A stretch of DNA of 64,000 nt, taken from contig NZ_CP115757.1 in assembly GCF_027912675.1 (NCBI RefSeq), forward strand, positions 248,001 to 312,000, read 5' to 3'. The DNA is from Paracoccus sp. SCSIO 75233 (GTDB lineage: Bacteria > Pseudomonadota > Alphaproteobacteria > Rhodobacterales > Rhodobacteraceae). Every line of letters starts with the position of its first letter. Positions within the stretch are counted from its first letter, which is position 1. The notes below the pieces were generated by a model, which was given only the letters and a program-made list of their open reading frames with translations, ran no database searches and was not told where the DNA came from. Positions 1-7,761 of this stretch are shown here, one piece after another. The translations under genes and the position numbers were made by a program.

Positions 1-183
1 ATCCTGCGCCCGGTTCCAAAGATACCAGCCCCAGACGGCAGAGGGTGCGATCACCATCAGCAGGAAAGAGGTGATCATGACGAACTTCACCAGATTGTTC
101 CCGGCGCCGGCCCGCTTCTGCTTTCGCCGCCGGGGTGCCGGGGCGATCTGGGGCGGGTTCGTCGTCATCTGCGTCTCGACCAT
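1..183 (-). CDS. N-terminal fragment of an inner-membrane protein (possibly KpsE/Wzz-like polysaccharide export)
   Basis: An open frame reads leftwards from an ATG at the right edge of this feature and leaves the window after 61 codons. The product starts with a Pro-rich stretch, then a basic patch with five Arg/Lys around residues 18-24, then one hydrophobic segment at about residues 33-55 that ends in a Trp/Tyr-rich motif (WGWYLWNRAQD). A basic cytoplasmic tail, one membrane span and an aromatic periplasmic entry resemble the start of polysaccharide co-polymerase or capsule-export proteins of the KpsE/Wzz type. That functional guess is inference from the N-terminus alone, and any single-pass membrane protein would fit. 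Confidence 0.5.
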   Translation of the reverse strand, partial: MVETQMTTNPPQIAPAPRRRKQKRAGAGNNLVKFVMITSFLLMVIAPSAVWGWYLWNRAQD

Positions 184-245
184 GCTGCTTTCCTGTATCA
201 CCGGCGAACGCCGCGTGTAGCGTCCGCCGATATAACCGCTTGCGT

Positions 246-277
246 GGTCCATGACCAGCGCAAGCCGGTCATGGACC
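246..277 (-). terminator. Probable terminator downstream of copA
   Basis: A perfect 11-bp inverted repeat (GGTCCATGACC and GGTCATGGACC) flanks a 10-nt loop just beyond the end of the copper ATPase gene. There is no T-tract. Strong GC stems without a U-tract are common at gene ends in GC-rich alphaproteobacteria, so a terminator or mRNA 3' end is the likeliest role. Confidence 0.5.
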
Positions 278-289
278 CTGTTCATGAAA

Positions 290-2731
290 TCACGAAAACC
301 GGCGCAGTCGCAATGCGTTGGACACGACGAAGACCGATGACAGCGCCATCGCGCCGGCGGCCAGCATAGGCGATAGCTGCGGCCCGCCGAACGGCACAAG
401 CACACCCATAGCGACCGGGATCAGCAATGCGTTATAGGTGAAGGCCCAGAACAGGTTCTGCCGGATATTGCGCATCACGGCGCGGCTCAGCCGGATCGCC
501 GTTGGCACGGCGGTCGGGTCGGGTCTCAGCAGAACGACCTCTGCCGCCTCGATGGCGATATCCGTGCCGCTGCCCATTGCGATCCCGGTATCGGCTCCGG
601 CCAGCACCGGCGCGTCGTTGATGCCGTCGCCGACAAAGACCGTGCTTTCGCCCATCTGGCGCACGGCCTCCAGCTTCGCCTCCGGGGTCATACCGCCCTG
701 CACGCGATCAATGCCGAGCGAACTGCCGACCGCATTGGCCGCAGCCGGGACGTCGCCGGAGAACAGCGCGGTCTGAAGCCCGATCTCATGCAGTTCGCGG
801 ATCGCAGTCACCGATTCCGGCCTTGCCGCGTCTGCGATAGAGAAGCTGGCGACATGTTTGCCGTTCAGGGCGAGATGCACCGGGGTGCGGCCTTCTGTCG
901 CCGCACGATCCGAGGCGTCGGCCAGAGCCGCGACCGTCTCGATATGACCCGCTTCCAGCGCTGACAGATTGCCGATCAGAACACGCTGGCCGTCGACTTC
1001 GCCGCTGATGCCGCGGCCTGTATCGGCCTTGACCCCTCGGGCTTCCGCCGCTTCGACGCTTTCCGACCCTGCAGCGTCCAGAATGGCGCGGGCAAGGGGG
1101 TGCTCCGATCCTGCCTCGACCGCAGCGGCAAGGCGCAATGCGTCGTGGCGGTCAATGCCTGCGGTCTCGATGCCGGTCACGGCGGGTTTGCCTTCGGTCA
1201 GCGTCCCGGTCTTGTCGAATGCGACGATCCTGGCGTCCGCCAGCCGCTGCAGCGCATCGCCGCGCCGGAACAGGATACCCAGCTCCGCGCCGCGACCCGT
1301 CCCAACAAGGATGGAGACGGGAACCGCCAGACCCATTGCACAGGGGCAGGCGATAATCAGCACCGAGATCGCGGCAACCAGCGCCTGTGGCAATGCCGGG
1401 GCAGGGGCGAGGATCATCCATAATGCGAAGGCCAGCACGGCAAGCCCCATGACGACCGGGACAAACACCCGCGTCACCCGGTCGACCAGAGCCTGCACCG
1501 GCAGCTTGCCTGCCTGCGCCTGTTCGACCAGCCGAACGATCCCGGCCAGCCTTGTATCGGCGCCGGTCGCTGTAACCCGGTAGCGCAGCGCGGCGTTGCC
1601 GTTCACGGTGCCGCCGATCAGCGTGTCGCCCGGTTCCTTCTCGACCGGGATCGGCTCCCCGGTCAGCATGGATTCGTCAACCGCGCCGGTCCCGTCGATC
1701 AGTTCGCCATCGACGGCCACACGCTCGCCCGGCCTCAGATGGACGATATCGCCTTGTATAATCTCCTGCACCGGCAATTCGGTCAGCTTCGCGTTCCGTT
1801 CGACGCGGGCGGTCGACGGGGCGAGGTCCAGCAGACGCCGGATCGCCTGACCGGCCTGACCCTTTGCGCGGGCCTCGAGCCAGCGTCCCAGCAAGATCAG
1901 GGTCACGATTACGGCAGCGCTTTCGAAATACACATGTCGTGCATTTTCAGGAAGCAGGAATGGCGCGAAGGTGGTGACTGTCGAATAAAGGAACGCCGCT
2001 GACGTGCCCAGCACCACCAGACTGTTCATTTCCGGCGCGCCGCGCAGCAGGGCGGGGACGCCGTGGCGGAAGAAAATCCTGCCGGGTCCGGCGAGGATGA
2101 TCGCGGTCAGAATGAACTCGACGATCCAGATGACCCGCATCGGGATAATCGAGGTCAGCCATTCGTGGAAGCCCGGAACCACATGCCCGCCCATTTCGAC
2201 GACAAATATCGGCAAGGTCAGACATGCGGCGGTCAGGAAAGCGCGGCGCAGTTCGGTCGCTTCGTCCTTCTCGGACGCCTCCGCAGTGCTGTTTTCGCCA
2301 TGCGGGACGGCCTTGTAGCCCGCTGCGCTGACAGTGTTGGCGAGATCGGATGGATCGAGACCGATATGGCTTACGCTCGCGGTTCCGGTGGCGAGGTTGA
2401 CTTCGGCGGTCCTGACGCCGGGTAATGCCGTAAGGCTCCGTTCCACCCGTCCGGCGCAGGATGCGCAGCTCATATCCTCGACCTTCAGAACCGTCGTGGT
2501 CAGCGCCGCCGGATAGCCCGCTTCTTGCAGCGCGTCGGTGGCGTCTCGCAGCGTATCGGGCGAGGCGATGTGAAGCCTTGCGCGTCCGGTGGCGAGATTG
2601 ATCTGCGGTTCCGTCACGCCCGGCACGGCCTCAAGCGCGCGCTCGGCACGTCCGACGCATGAGGCGCAATTCAGTCCGGTGATGGTCAGTTCGATATCCC
2701 AACCGGGTGTGTTTTCAGTGATTGATGACAT
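290..2731 (-). CDS. copA: Cu(I)-exporting P1B-type ATPase CopA
   Basis: This inner-membrane pump exports monovalent copper to the periplasm at the cost of ATP. Two N-terminal heavy-metal-associated domains carry GLNCASC (Cys near residues 22/25) and MSCASC (near 89/92). The membrane metal site is the CPC motif near residue 462, in IIACPCAMGL. The phosphorylation motif DKTGTLT follows near 506, then SEHPLA and GDGINDAP. The length of 813 aa is normal for CopA with two metal-binding domains. The start is the ATG preceded by AGGACAGGACA. An in-frame ATG nine codons upstream (at 2758) lacks a clear ribosome site. No CueR-type regulator or CopZ chaperone gene is adjacent. Confidence 0.95.
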   Translation of the reverse strand: MSSITENTPGWDIELTITGLNCASCVGRAERALEAVPGVTEPQINLATGRARLHIASPDTLRDATDALQEAGYPAALTTTVLKVEDMSCASCAGRVERSLTALPGVRTAEVNLATGTASVSHIGLDPSDLANTVSAAGYKAVPHGENSTAEASEKDEATELRRAFLTAACLTLPIFVVEMGGHVVPGFHEWLTSIIPMRVIWIVEFILTAIILAGPGRIFFRHGVPALLRGAPEMNSLVVLGTSAAFLYSTVTTFAPFLLPENARHVYFESAAVIVTLILLGRWLEARAKGQAGQAIRRLLDLAPSTARVERNAKLTELPVQEIIQGDIVHLRPGERVAVDGELIDGTGAVDESMLTGEPIPVEKEPGDTLIGGTVNGNAALRYRVTATGADTRLAGIVRLVEQAQAGKLPVQALVDRVTRVFVPVVMGLAVLAFALWMILAPAPALPQALVAAISVLIIACPCAMGLAVPVSILVGTGRGAELGILFRRGDALQRLADARIVAFDKTGTLTEGKPAVTGIETAGIDRHDALRLAAAVEAGSEHPLARAILDAAGSESVEAAEARGVKADTGRGISGEVDGQRVLIGNLSALEAGHIETVAALADASDRAATEGRTPVHLALNGKHVASFSIADAARPESVTAIRELHEIGLQTALFSGDVPAAANAVGSSLGIDRVQGGMTPEAKLEAVRQMGESTVFVGDGINDAPVLAGADTGIAMGSGTDIAIEAAEVVLLRPDPTAVPTAIRLSRAVMRNIRQNLFWAFTYNALLIPVAMGVLVPFGGPQLSPMLAAGAMALSSVFVVSNALRLRRFS

Positions 2732-3144
2732 TGTCCTGTCCTGTTCTGAAACTGTCATAGTCGATTTCAGAGTTCAGGACAGGCGGTGCCTGCGGTCGGT
2801 TCGGCGCTTGCGAAATTGCAGTGACAATCGGCCACAGGTCATTTGCATGATGTTTCGGCAGATCGATCCGATTGACCGGCCCCGCCAGCCTGCGGAAGCG
2901 GTCACGGCCCGATGCGACATGACACCGGCACCCTCTGCCACCACGGCCCCGGCACAGAAATGCAGGCCGCGCAGACGGCTTGCGGGGCGCTGCCCCGGAT
3001 TTATGATGCGCACAAGATTTCACGGCTGCAAAATGTGGGCGCAAAACCGCGCCGTCAAGGGGCATTGTCCAGCCTTGGGATTGAGTTGAATCGGCAGTCT
3101 CCCTATAACTAAACCAAGAACAAACATAGTCAGGATTGAGAAAA
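2732..3144. other. Divergent intergenic region copA / L,D-transpeptidase, no gene seen
   Basis: About 410 bases separate two divergent genes. Frames on both strands translate to Arg/Pro-rich sequence typical of antisense reading, so no gene is called. A short hairpin (GGGGC GCT GCCCC) lies at 2984-2996. The last 60 bases before the transpeptidase are AT-richer and probably hold its promoter. No CueR-like operator dyad was recognised next to copA. Confidence 0.5.
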
Positions 3145-3693
3145 ATGAACCGCCGCCAAATGATCGGGCTTGCACTGCCCTTGATAGCTGCGCCGTCGCT
3201 GGTTCTGTCGCAGGATGCTCAGACCGATCCCTATCAGCCGACGGAGGTCGCGATCCGCGAAGGGTTCGAGGTCGGGTCTATCGTCGTCGTCTCCGATGAA
3301 TTCTTCCTGTACCATGTGAAAGCGCCCAACCGTGCCATCCGCTATGGTGTGGCGGTCGGGCAGGCGGAGCTTGTCTGGAAGGGCAAGGCGCGCATCGGCC
3401 GCAAGGTCGAATGGCCAAGCTGGACCCCCACACAGGCGATGATCGAACGCAGCCCCGAGCAATATGCCCAATATGCGAACGGCATGCCGGGCGGTCCGGA
3501 GAACCCGCTGGGCGCGCGCGCGCTCTATCTGTATGACCAGCGCGGCAACGATACCGCGATCCGCATTCATGGAACGACGCAGCCCGGTTCCATCGGGCGC
3601 GCGGTCTCCAACGGTTGTATCCGGATGCGGAACGAGGCGGTGATGGCGCTGTTCGAGGAGGTGCCGATCGGCACGCCGGTCTACGTCTACTGA
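3145..3693 (+). CDS. L,D-transpeptidase, YkuD family
   Basis: This is a periplasmic enzyme of the YkuD fold, which forms 3-3 peptidoglycan cross-links or attaches lipoproteins to peptidoglycan. The start is the ATG after AGGATTGAG; a TTG three codons upstream is too close to that ribosome site. The N-terminus (MNRRQMIGLALPLIAAPS) has an Arg-Arg pair before a hydrophobic core, so export may be by Tat, and a lone Sec signal is the alternative. The catalytic signature is at the C-terminus: IHGTTQPGSIG followed by SNGCIRM, with the nucleophilic Cys near residue 158 of 182. It contains only the catalytic domain, with no LysM or peptidoglycan-binding domain. Confidence 0.9.
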   Translation: MNRRQMIGLALPLIAAPSLVLSQDAQTDPYQPTEVAIREGFEVGSIVVVSDEFFLYHVKAPNRAIRYGVAVGQAELVWKGKARIGRKVEWPSWTPTQAMIERSPEQYAQYANGMPGGPENPLGARALYLYDQRGNDTAIRIHGTTQPGSIGRAVSNGCIRMRNEAVMALFEEVPIGTPVYVY

Positions 3694-3708
3694 TCCGGGC
3701 AAGCCGAT

Positions 3709-4761
3709 TTGCCGAATCCTGAGACCTTTCGGCTCGACGCGGTAACAATCGCCTCGGGCCGTTTCGATGACATTATCGACGTCCGCTCTCCGTCCGAATT
3801 TGCCGAGGATCATCTGCCCGGCGCGATCAGCCTGCCGGTGCTGGACGATGCGCAGCGGGCGGAGGTCGGGACGATCTACAAGCAGGTGTCGCCGTTCGAT
3901 GCGCGCAAGCTGGGTGCGGCGCTGGTTGCCGAAAATGCCGCGCGCCATATTGCGGGGCCGCTTTCGGATCGTGACGGGGCCTGGCGCCCGCTGGTTTACT
4001 GCTGGCGGGGCGGGCAACGCTCCGGCGCGTTGGCGACGATCCTGGCGCAGGTCGGCTGGCGCGTGTCGCTGATCGAAGGCGGGTATAAATCATGGCGCAG
4101 GTTCGTTGTCCGGCGCGTGCAGGAGCAGGGATTTCCGTCTCCGGTCGTTGTCCTTGACGGCAATACCGGAAGCGCGAAAACCGCAATCCTGAAGCAACTG
4201 GCGCTGCGGGGACATCAGGTGATCGATCTGGAAGGGCTGGCCAATCATCGCGGCAGCCTGTTCGGCTCGCTTGGCGATCAGCCCAGCCAGAAGATGTTCG
4301 AGGGGCGGCTTGCGTCGGCGCTGGAGGCGCTTGATCCCGCGCGGCCGGTTCTGGTCGAGGCGGAAAGCTCGCGCATCGGCAGTGTCACGCTTCCCAAGGC
4401 GGTCTGGTCAGCAATCTGCACTGCCCCGCGGCTGGAACTGCGCGTGCCGGTCGGTGCGAGGGCGGATTATTCGGTGCGCGACTATGCCGACGTGCTGGCC
4501 GATCCCGACCGGATCGTGAAGATCATCGGCAAGCTGTCGACGCTGCATCCGGCGGAGCGGATCGAAGACTGGCGGAAGCTGGCCGATCAGGCCGCCTGGC
4601 GCGATCTGGCGGAAGGGCTGATGCGCGATCACTATGATCCGCGCTACGCGAAGCACCGTGCCCGCTACGGCGTTCGCAAGCCGAGTTCGGTCGAGATCGC
4701 CGATCTGTCCGACCTGGACAAGGCCGCCCGGCTGGTCGAGGACGCCTTGGCAAGGATTTGA
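3709..4761 (+). CDS. mnmH: tRNA 2-selenouridine synthase MnmH (SelU/YbbB)
   Basis: MnmH converts the 2-thiouridine at the tRNA wobble position to 2-selenouridine via a geranylated intermediate. The N-terminal rhodanese domain has DVRSPSEF and the catalytic loop YCWRGGQRS with Cys98. A P-loop domain follows. The Walker A reads GNTGSAKT at 151-158, with Ala where the consensus has Gly before the Lys. The length of 350 aa is normal for the family. The start is a TTG 15 bases after the previous stop, chosen because the rhodanese fold needs these residues and no ATG lies nearby. No selD or selenoprotein gene is in the window, so the selenium supply must be encoded elsewhere. Confidence 0.88.
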   Translation: MPNPETFRLDAVTIASGRFDDIIDVRSPSEFAEDHLPGAISLPVLDDAQRAEVGTIYKQVSPFDARKLGAALVAENAARHIAGPLSDRDGAWRPLVYCWRGGQRSGALATILAQVGWRVSLIEGGYKSWRRFVVRRVQEQGFPSPVVVLDGNTGSAKTAILKQLALRGHQVIDLEGLANHRGSLFGSLGDQPSQKMFEGRLASALEALDPARPVLVEAESSRIGSVTLPKAVWSAICTAPRLELRVPVGARADYSVRDYADVLADPDRIVKIIGKLSTLHPAERIEDWRKLADQAAWRDLAEGLMRDHYDPRYAKHRARYGVRKPSSVEIADLSDLDKAARLVEDALARI

Positions 4762-4770
4762 ACGGTTCCG

Positions 4771-4998
4771 TCAGCCGCCCAACATGATCCCGATGACAAC
4801 CGCCATCAGGCCCAGAACCGATGCCGCAAGTGCGGCCATATTGACCGCCACGACGCGCTGCATCCGGGCGCGAAATGCCGCTTCCTCCAGCTTGGCACGG
4901 CGGGCCTTGGCGACATTGATGATGCACCACAGGATCCCTGCGAGCCCGGCGAGGGTCAGAACTGCGCCGGCCCAGATCAGAATTTCAAATACGCTCAT
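4771..4998 (-). CDS. Small two-pass membrane protein
   Basis: A 75-residue protein with two hydrophobic segments, about residues 4-25 and 47-70, separated by a basic, Ala/Glu-rich linker (KARRAKLEEAAFRARMQR). The start is the ATG behind GAAAGGACAAGCC; a longer frame reaching 5046 lacks a ribosome site. I do not recognise a named family. It lies convergent to mnmH with a 9-base gap. Hydrophobicity, the good ribosome site and small size make it a real gene of unknown function. Confidence 0.7.
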   Translation of the reverse strand: MSVFEILIWAGAVLTLAGLAGILWCIINVAKARRAKLEEAAFRARMQRVVAVNMAALAASVLGLMAVVIGIMLGG

Positions 4999-5084
4999 GG
5001 CTTGTCCTTTCGCGCCGGGCTTAGCCTCGATTGCAGAACCCGGCAAGACGGCCTATGTCTCGGCGCGGAAAAACGGGGAAAGTG

Positions 5085-5336
5085 ATGTCCGACGATCAGG
5101 TTTATAACGTTGCCGCCGACGAGTTGCGTCAGTTCATTGAGCAATATGAGCAGCTTGAAGCTGAGAAAAAAGACGTGACCGAGCGTCAGAAGGAAGTGAT
5201 GGCCGAGGCAAAGGCGCGTGGCTATGACACCAAGGTGATGAAAAAGGTCATCGCGCTGCGCAAACGTGACCGTGACGACGTGGCCGAAGAAGAGGCAATC
5301 ATGGATATGTACAAGGCCGCTTTGGGGATGGCCTGA
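5085..5336 (+). CDS. gapR: GapR-family nucleoid protein (DUF2312 / UPF0335)
   Basis: The family (DUF2312) includes Caulobacter GapR, a small chromosome-structuring protein that clamps overtwisted DNA ahead of polymerases and assists topoisomerases. The 83-residue product is almost entirely coiled-coil, as expected: an N-terminal helix (ADELRQFIEQYEQLEAEKK), then the conserved region with AEAKARGYD and VMKKVIALRKR near residues 48-66. The start is an ATG after GGGGAAAGTG. The longer upstream frame is not needed. High confidence in the family; function is by homology to Caulobacter. Confidence 0.92.
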   Translation: MSDDQVYNVAADELRQFIEQYEQLEAEKKDVTERQKEVMAEAKARGYDTKVMKKVIALRKRDRDDVAEEEAIMDMYKAALGMA

Positions 5337-5366
5337 GTCCTATCGGCCTTGCCGGGCCGTCAGGCC
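5330..5366. terminator. Bidirectional terminator between convergent genes
   Basis: A nested inverted repeat covers the stop codons of both convergent genes: outer arms GGCCTGA and TCAGGCC, inner arms CGGCC and GGCCG around a 6-nt loop. It can serve transcription from either side. Confidence 0.5.
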
Positions 5367-6229
5367 GAGATGAACTCCACCCCGGGAAGCGCCGCGATTT
5401 CGTCAAGATCGTCATGGTAATCCTCCGTGATCCTGTCGATCAGATCCTGCGTCCATCCGGGCAGGCTGATCGCCGCCTCCATCTTGTCGGGTTCTGCATG
5501 GGCCAGGGCTTGCTCGATCAGCTCATGACGCTGATCGGCGCTGTCGGGCGGAAGCTCGGCAAATCTTGACGCCAGATCGTCGACAACCGGCGCGGGCAGC
5601 AGATCGGACAGAATGTCGAAATCACCGTTCAGGGCAAAATCGGCGGGGACATTCGCGATGCGGCGCAGCACGTCGGGCCAGATGAACGGCAGATCCTCCT
5701 GCGCCCAGATCACCAGTTCACGATCACCGATAGCCTTCAGCATATTCTGGATCGCAGGGGCCCATCGTAACGTGGTCGGGTCAAGGCTGCCCATGATGTC
5801 GTGATAATTATCGTCGCTCGCCTCGATAATGTCGGAGATCAGCCGGGCGGGGTGGGGCACGGCAAGGAAGAACTCGACAACGCTGTCGGGAAACAGGTTG
5901 GACAGACCGGACATGCGGGCGGGTGCACGGGGGTACAGCCCCTCGATGCTCAATGCCCGGCGCGGCATGCCAAGGAATGTCGGCTGGCTCAGGATAATGC
6001 GGTTCGCCTCCTCGCTGTCGAGCAGCGAATCGAGCAGCATGTCCTGCATCTCTTCCGTCGCTTCATGCCCCTTCAGCGCGGCGATCGCGTCCCCGAACAC
6101 GCCGCGATAGCTGCCGGGAGCAGGGATCTTGATCCCACGCTGCCAGAGCGCATCCCGGTTGTTGAGCAGCGTCCGCACGATGCGCGTCTGATTTGTTCCA
6201 TGAGCGCCAAGATGATAAACAATTTCCAT
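5360..6229 (-). CDS. Sulfotransferase-like protein with degenerate P-loop
   Basis: A 289-residue soluble protein that starts at its first beta strand with IVYHLGAHGTNQTRIVRTLL, followed by NNRDALWQRGIKIP. This spacing matches the opening of PAPS-dependent sulfotransferases of the type HIGAHKTGTS...L..N...L...G, but the Lys and the usual Thr/Ser positions of the PAPS loop are not conserved, so catalysis is doubtful. The rest is acidic, with the motif VEFFLAVPHPARLI. An ATG is used as start; a TTG two codons upstream is possible. Function unknown. The sulfotransferase fold is an inference from the N-terminal pattern. Confidence 0.72.
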   Translation of the reverse strand: MEIVYHLGAHGTNQTRIVRTLLNNRDALWQRGIKIPAPGSYRGVFGDAIAALKGHEATEEMQDMLLDSLLDSEEANRIILSQPTFLGMPRRALSIEGLYPRAPARMSGLSNLFPDSVVEFFLAVPHPARLISDIIEASDDNYHDIMGSLDPTTLRWAPAIQNMLKAIGDRELVIWAQEDLPFIWPDVLRRIANVPADFALNGDFDILSDLLPAPVVDDLASRFAELPPDSADQRHELIEQALAHAEPDKMEAAISLPGWTQDLIDRITEDYHDDLDEIAALPGVEFISA

Positions 6230-6353
6230 ATGCAAGCTGCCTGCCTTTGCCTTTTCAATACAGTAGCTTCACTCTGGCAGCAGGAAAACCACTTAGCAGA
6301 TATGGGCTTGCAAGGCAGCGAGGCAGGCGTTATCGGATCGAAACCAGCCTATC

Positions 6354-6429
6354 GCCGGCATAGCTCAGCTGGTAGAGCAGCTGATTTGTAATCAGAAGGT
6401 CGCGGGTTCGATTCCTGCTGCCGGCACCA
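6354..6429 (+). tRNA. tRNA-Thr (anticodon UGU)
   Basis: A complete 76-nt cloverleaf with encoded CCA. The acceptor stem is GCCGGCA/TGCCGGC, the D-arm is GCTC...GAGC, and the anticodon loop TTTGTAA gives anticodon UGU. The T-arm is GCGGG-TTCGATT-CCTGC. It is the integration target of the downstream island: its 3' part is repeated with three differences at the far end of the element, so the present T-arm and acceptor 3' strand may have been delivered by the island. Confidence 0.97.
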
Positions 6430-6433
6430 TGAA
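6383..6433 (+). repeat. Left attachment repeat (attL) in tRNA-Thr
   Basis: 51 bp from the anticodon arm through the CCA and four bases beyond match the right-end copy with three differences, at 6403, 6416 and 6417. The first 20 bp, covering the anticodon loop, are identical, and this is where integrase strand exchange probably occurs. Confidence 0.88.
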
Positions 6434-6473
6434 AACAAGGGGTTAGAAAAATCGACCAGTCCCCGCTTTCTTT

Positions 6474-6493
6474 CTGGGGAACGCTGGGGGAAC
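6474..6493 (+). repeat. Two CTGGGGAAC-type repeats near the left end (candidate integrase arm sites)
   Basis: CTGGGGAAC at 6474-6482 and CTGGGGGAAC at 6484-6493 match two direct copies and one inverted copy upstream of the integrase gene at the other end of the element. The rest of 6434-6712 holds no convincing gene. A frame without a usable start, ending at about 6572, reads like the tail of a ribbon-helix-helix protein (PSRPEMIRRVLEERK) and may be a relic. Confidence 0.55.
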
Positions 6494-6712
6494 GGCGGGC
6501 GAAGCTGGACCCGGAACCGTCGCGCCCGGAAATGATTAGGCGGGTGCTAGAAGAACGGAAGCTGTCATCCTAGGTATTTTGCGGCGACACACATGCAACG
6601 ACCGCGAGGTGTCTTCACAATGTAGAAAGAAACTCTGGTGCATCTTGCGTGTTGTTGCCATATTGGAGGTGTAACGGTATGCAAGACGTTACTAAGACGT
6701 AGAAAGGGGCGC

Positions 6713-6880
6713 ATGAACCACGTTCTCAAGCTTGACGAGCGCGCCTTCAACAAGGGCGTGCGTGATGTGCTGCACCTTAAGCCGCTCGTTAGGGTAGTTA
6801 AGGCTTCTGTCGAGCGGCACACGGAGACAGCACCAACAGATAACAAGAAGGTGGAAATTGTCGGACGAAAACCCCGATAA
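6713..6880 (+). CDS. Small basic island protein, unknown
   Basis: A 55-residue, Lys/Arg/Val-rich product (MNHVLKLDERAFNKGVRDVL...) preceded by a good ribosome site (AAAGGGGCGC). It is the first gene of a two-gene rightward unit at the left end of the island, opposite in direction to all other island genes. Its 3' end overlaps the next gene by 23 bases, suggesting co-translation. I recognise no family. Cargo genes at satellite ends are often accessory, such as defence or exclusion genes, but nothing in this short sequence proves that. Confidence 0.55.
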   Translation: MNHVLKLDERAFNKGVRDVLHLKPLVRVVKASVERHTETAPTDNKKVEIVGRKPR

Positions 6881-7292
6881 TCTTCCGGATGATCCCGAAA
6901 GAGTTAGGGCGCGAGACCGAGATGCTCGCGCCCTTTTTATCGAAAATTTACACTACCACGCGACTGATATGTCGGAACTGCGCCGGATAGCCGAAGCTGA
7001 TCCTGTGCTGGCCCATAAAATCGTAGACAACGCTGCTGACGAAAATCGGATGATCGACGGCAGCTATCGCTTAGGCCTGATCGTCACGGCGATTCTCGCG
7101 GCAGTCGTCCTAGCAGGCGCAGCTTATATCATCGTGAACATCGGCTGGTGGCAGACAATAGTGTTTGTCTTGGCGATGCTGGGCGTCAGCCACGTCTTGA
7201 GGGTTGTCCTTACGGGCGAATGGTCCGACACATCTTGGTTTGCAAGATTTCTCAGAAAAAAAAGCGATGACGATAGCGACAGGGAAGGCTGA
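6858..7292 (+). CDS. Island membrane protein with two TM segments (DUF2335-like layout)
   Basis: A 144-residue protein that starts with a TTG behind GAAGGTGG. It has a charged cytoplasmic N-terminal part with a predicted helix (residues 15-66, including SELRRIAEADPVLAHKIVDNA), two transmembrane helices at about 72-93 and 97-117, and a charged C-terminal tail (RKKSDDDSDREG). The arrangement of a short helical domain before a hairpin of two spans resembles DUF2335-type small membrane proteins, though I am not sure of the family. Pairing with the small upstream gene, opposite orientation and end position suggest island cargo, perhaps acting on the membrane. Confidence 0.6.
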   Translation: MSDENPDNLPDDPERVRARDRDARALFIENLHYHATDMSELRRIAEADPVLAHKIVDNAADENRMIDGSYRLGLIVTAILAAVVLAGAAYIIVNIGWWQTIVFVLAMLGVSHVLRVVLTGEWSDTSWFARFLRKKSDDDSDREG

Positions 7293-7509
7293 GCCGGAGC
7301 AACATCCCGCTGCCCCGACCCCTTGGTCCCCTGACGCGGGGTCCGGCGGGCTGCCCCCGGTTGAGAACCGTGACAGCCTGCGCCACGCCAGAGAACGAAG
7401 GACTCCGACCGCGCCTTGACGGGGTTTTCGCTCCGATGAAAGCGGGCACTCTCCGTCTGATCTCAGATGCTTCGCGGGACTGTTAGCCGCCGGGCGCATC
7501 CTTGCCCGA

Positions 7510-7716
7510 TCAGTATTTCACTGACACAGCTCGGTTGCCGATTGCCTTTTCAGCCCGTTCCAGCGCGACCTCTGGGAAGTCGGCCTGCTTTCGGTCTGTC
7601 TTGTCGAACCAGTAACAGCGCCATTCAGACGGCTGCCCGCCTGCTTGCCCGACCGTCATCAGCGGCCCGCCACTGTTCAGCCGCACCAGATCACCCGGTT
7701 TCAGTTCGTTCTGCAT
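7510..7716 (-). CDS. YodC-family protein (DUF2158)
   Basis: A 68-residue protein with the family signature near the N-terminus: PGDLVRLNSGGPLMTV, then CYWFDKTDRKQADFPEVAL. DUF2158 proteins are small SH3-like beta-barrels of unknown function, often found on phages and islands. The start ATG follows GAAAGGAAAGCAA, a strong ribosome site. It is the last leftward gene of the island, downstream of portal with a 45-base gap. A role in the particle or in regulation is open. Confidence 0.85.
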   Translation of the reverse strand: MQNELKPGDLVRLNSGGPLMTVGQAGGQPSEWRCYWFDKTDRKQADFPEVALERAEKAIGNRAVSVKY

Positions 7717-7761
7717 TTGCTTTCCTTTCGTTGTTCAGCGGTGCAAGCCATGGCTTGCACC

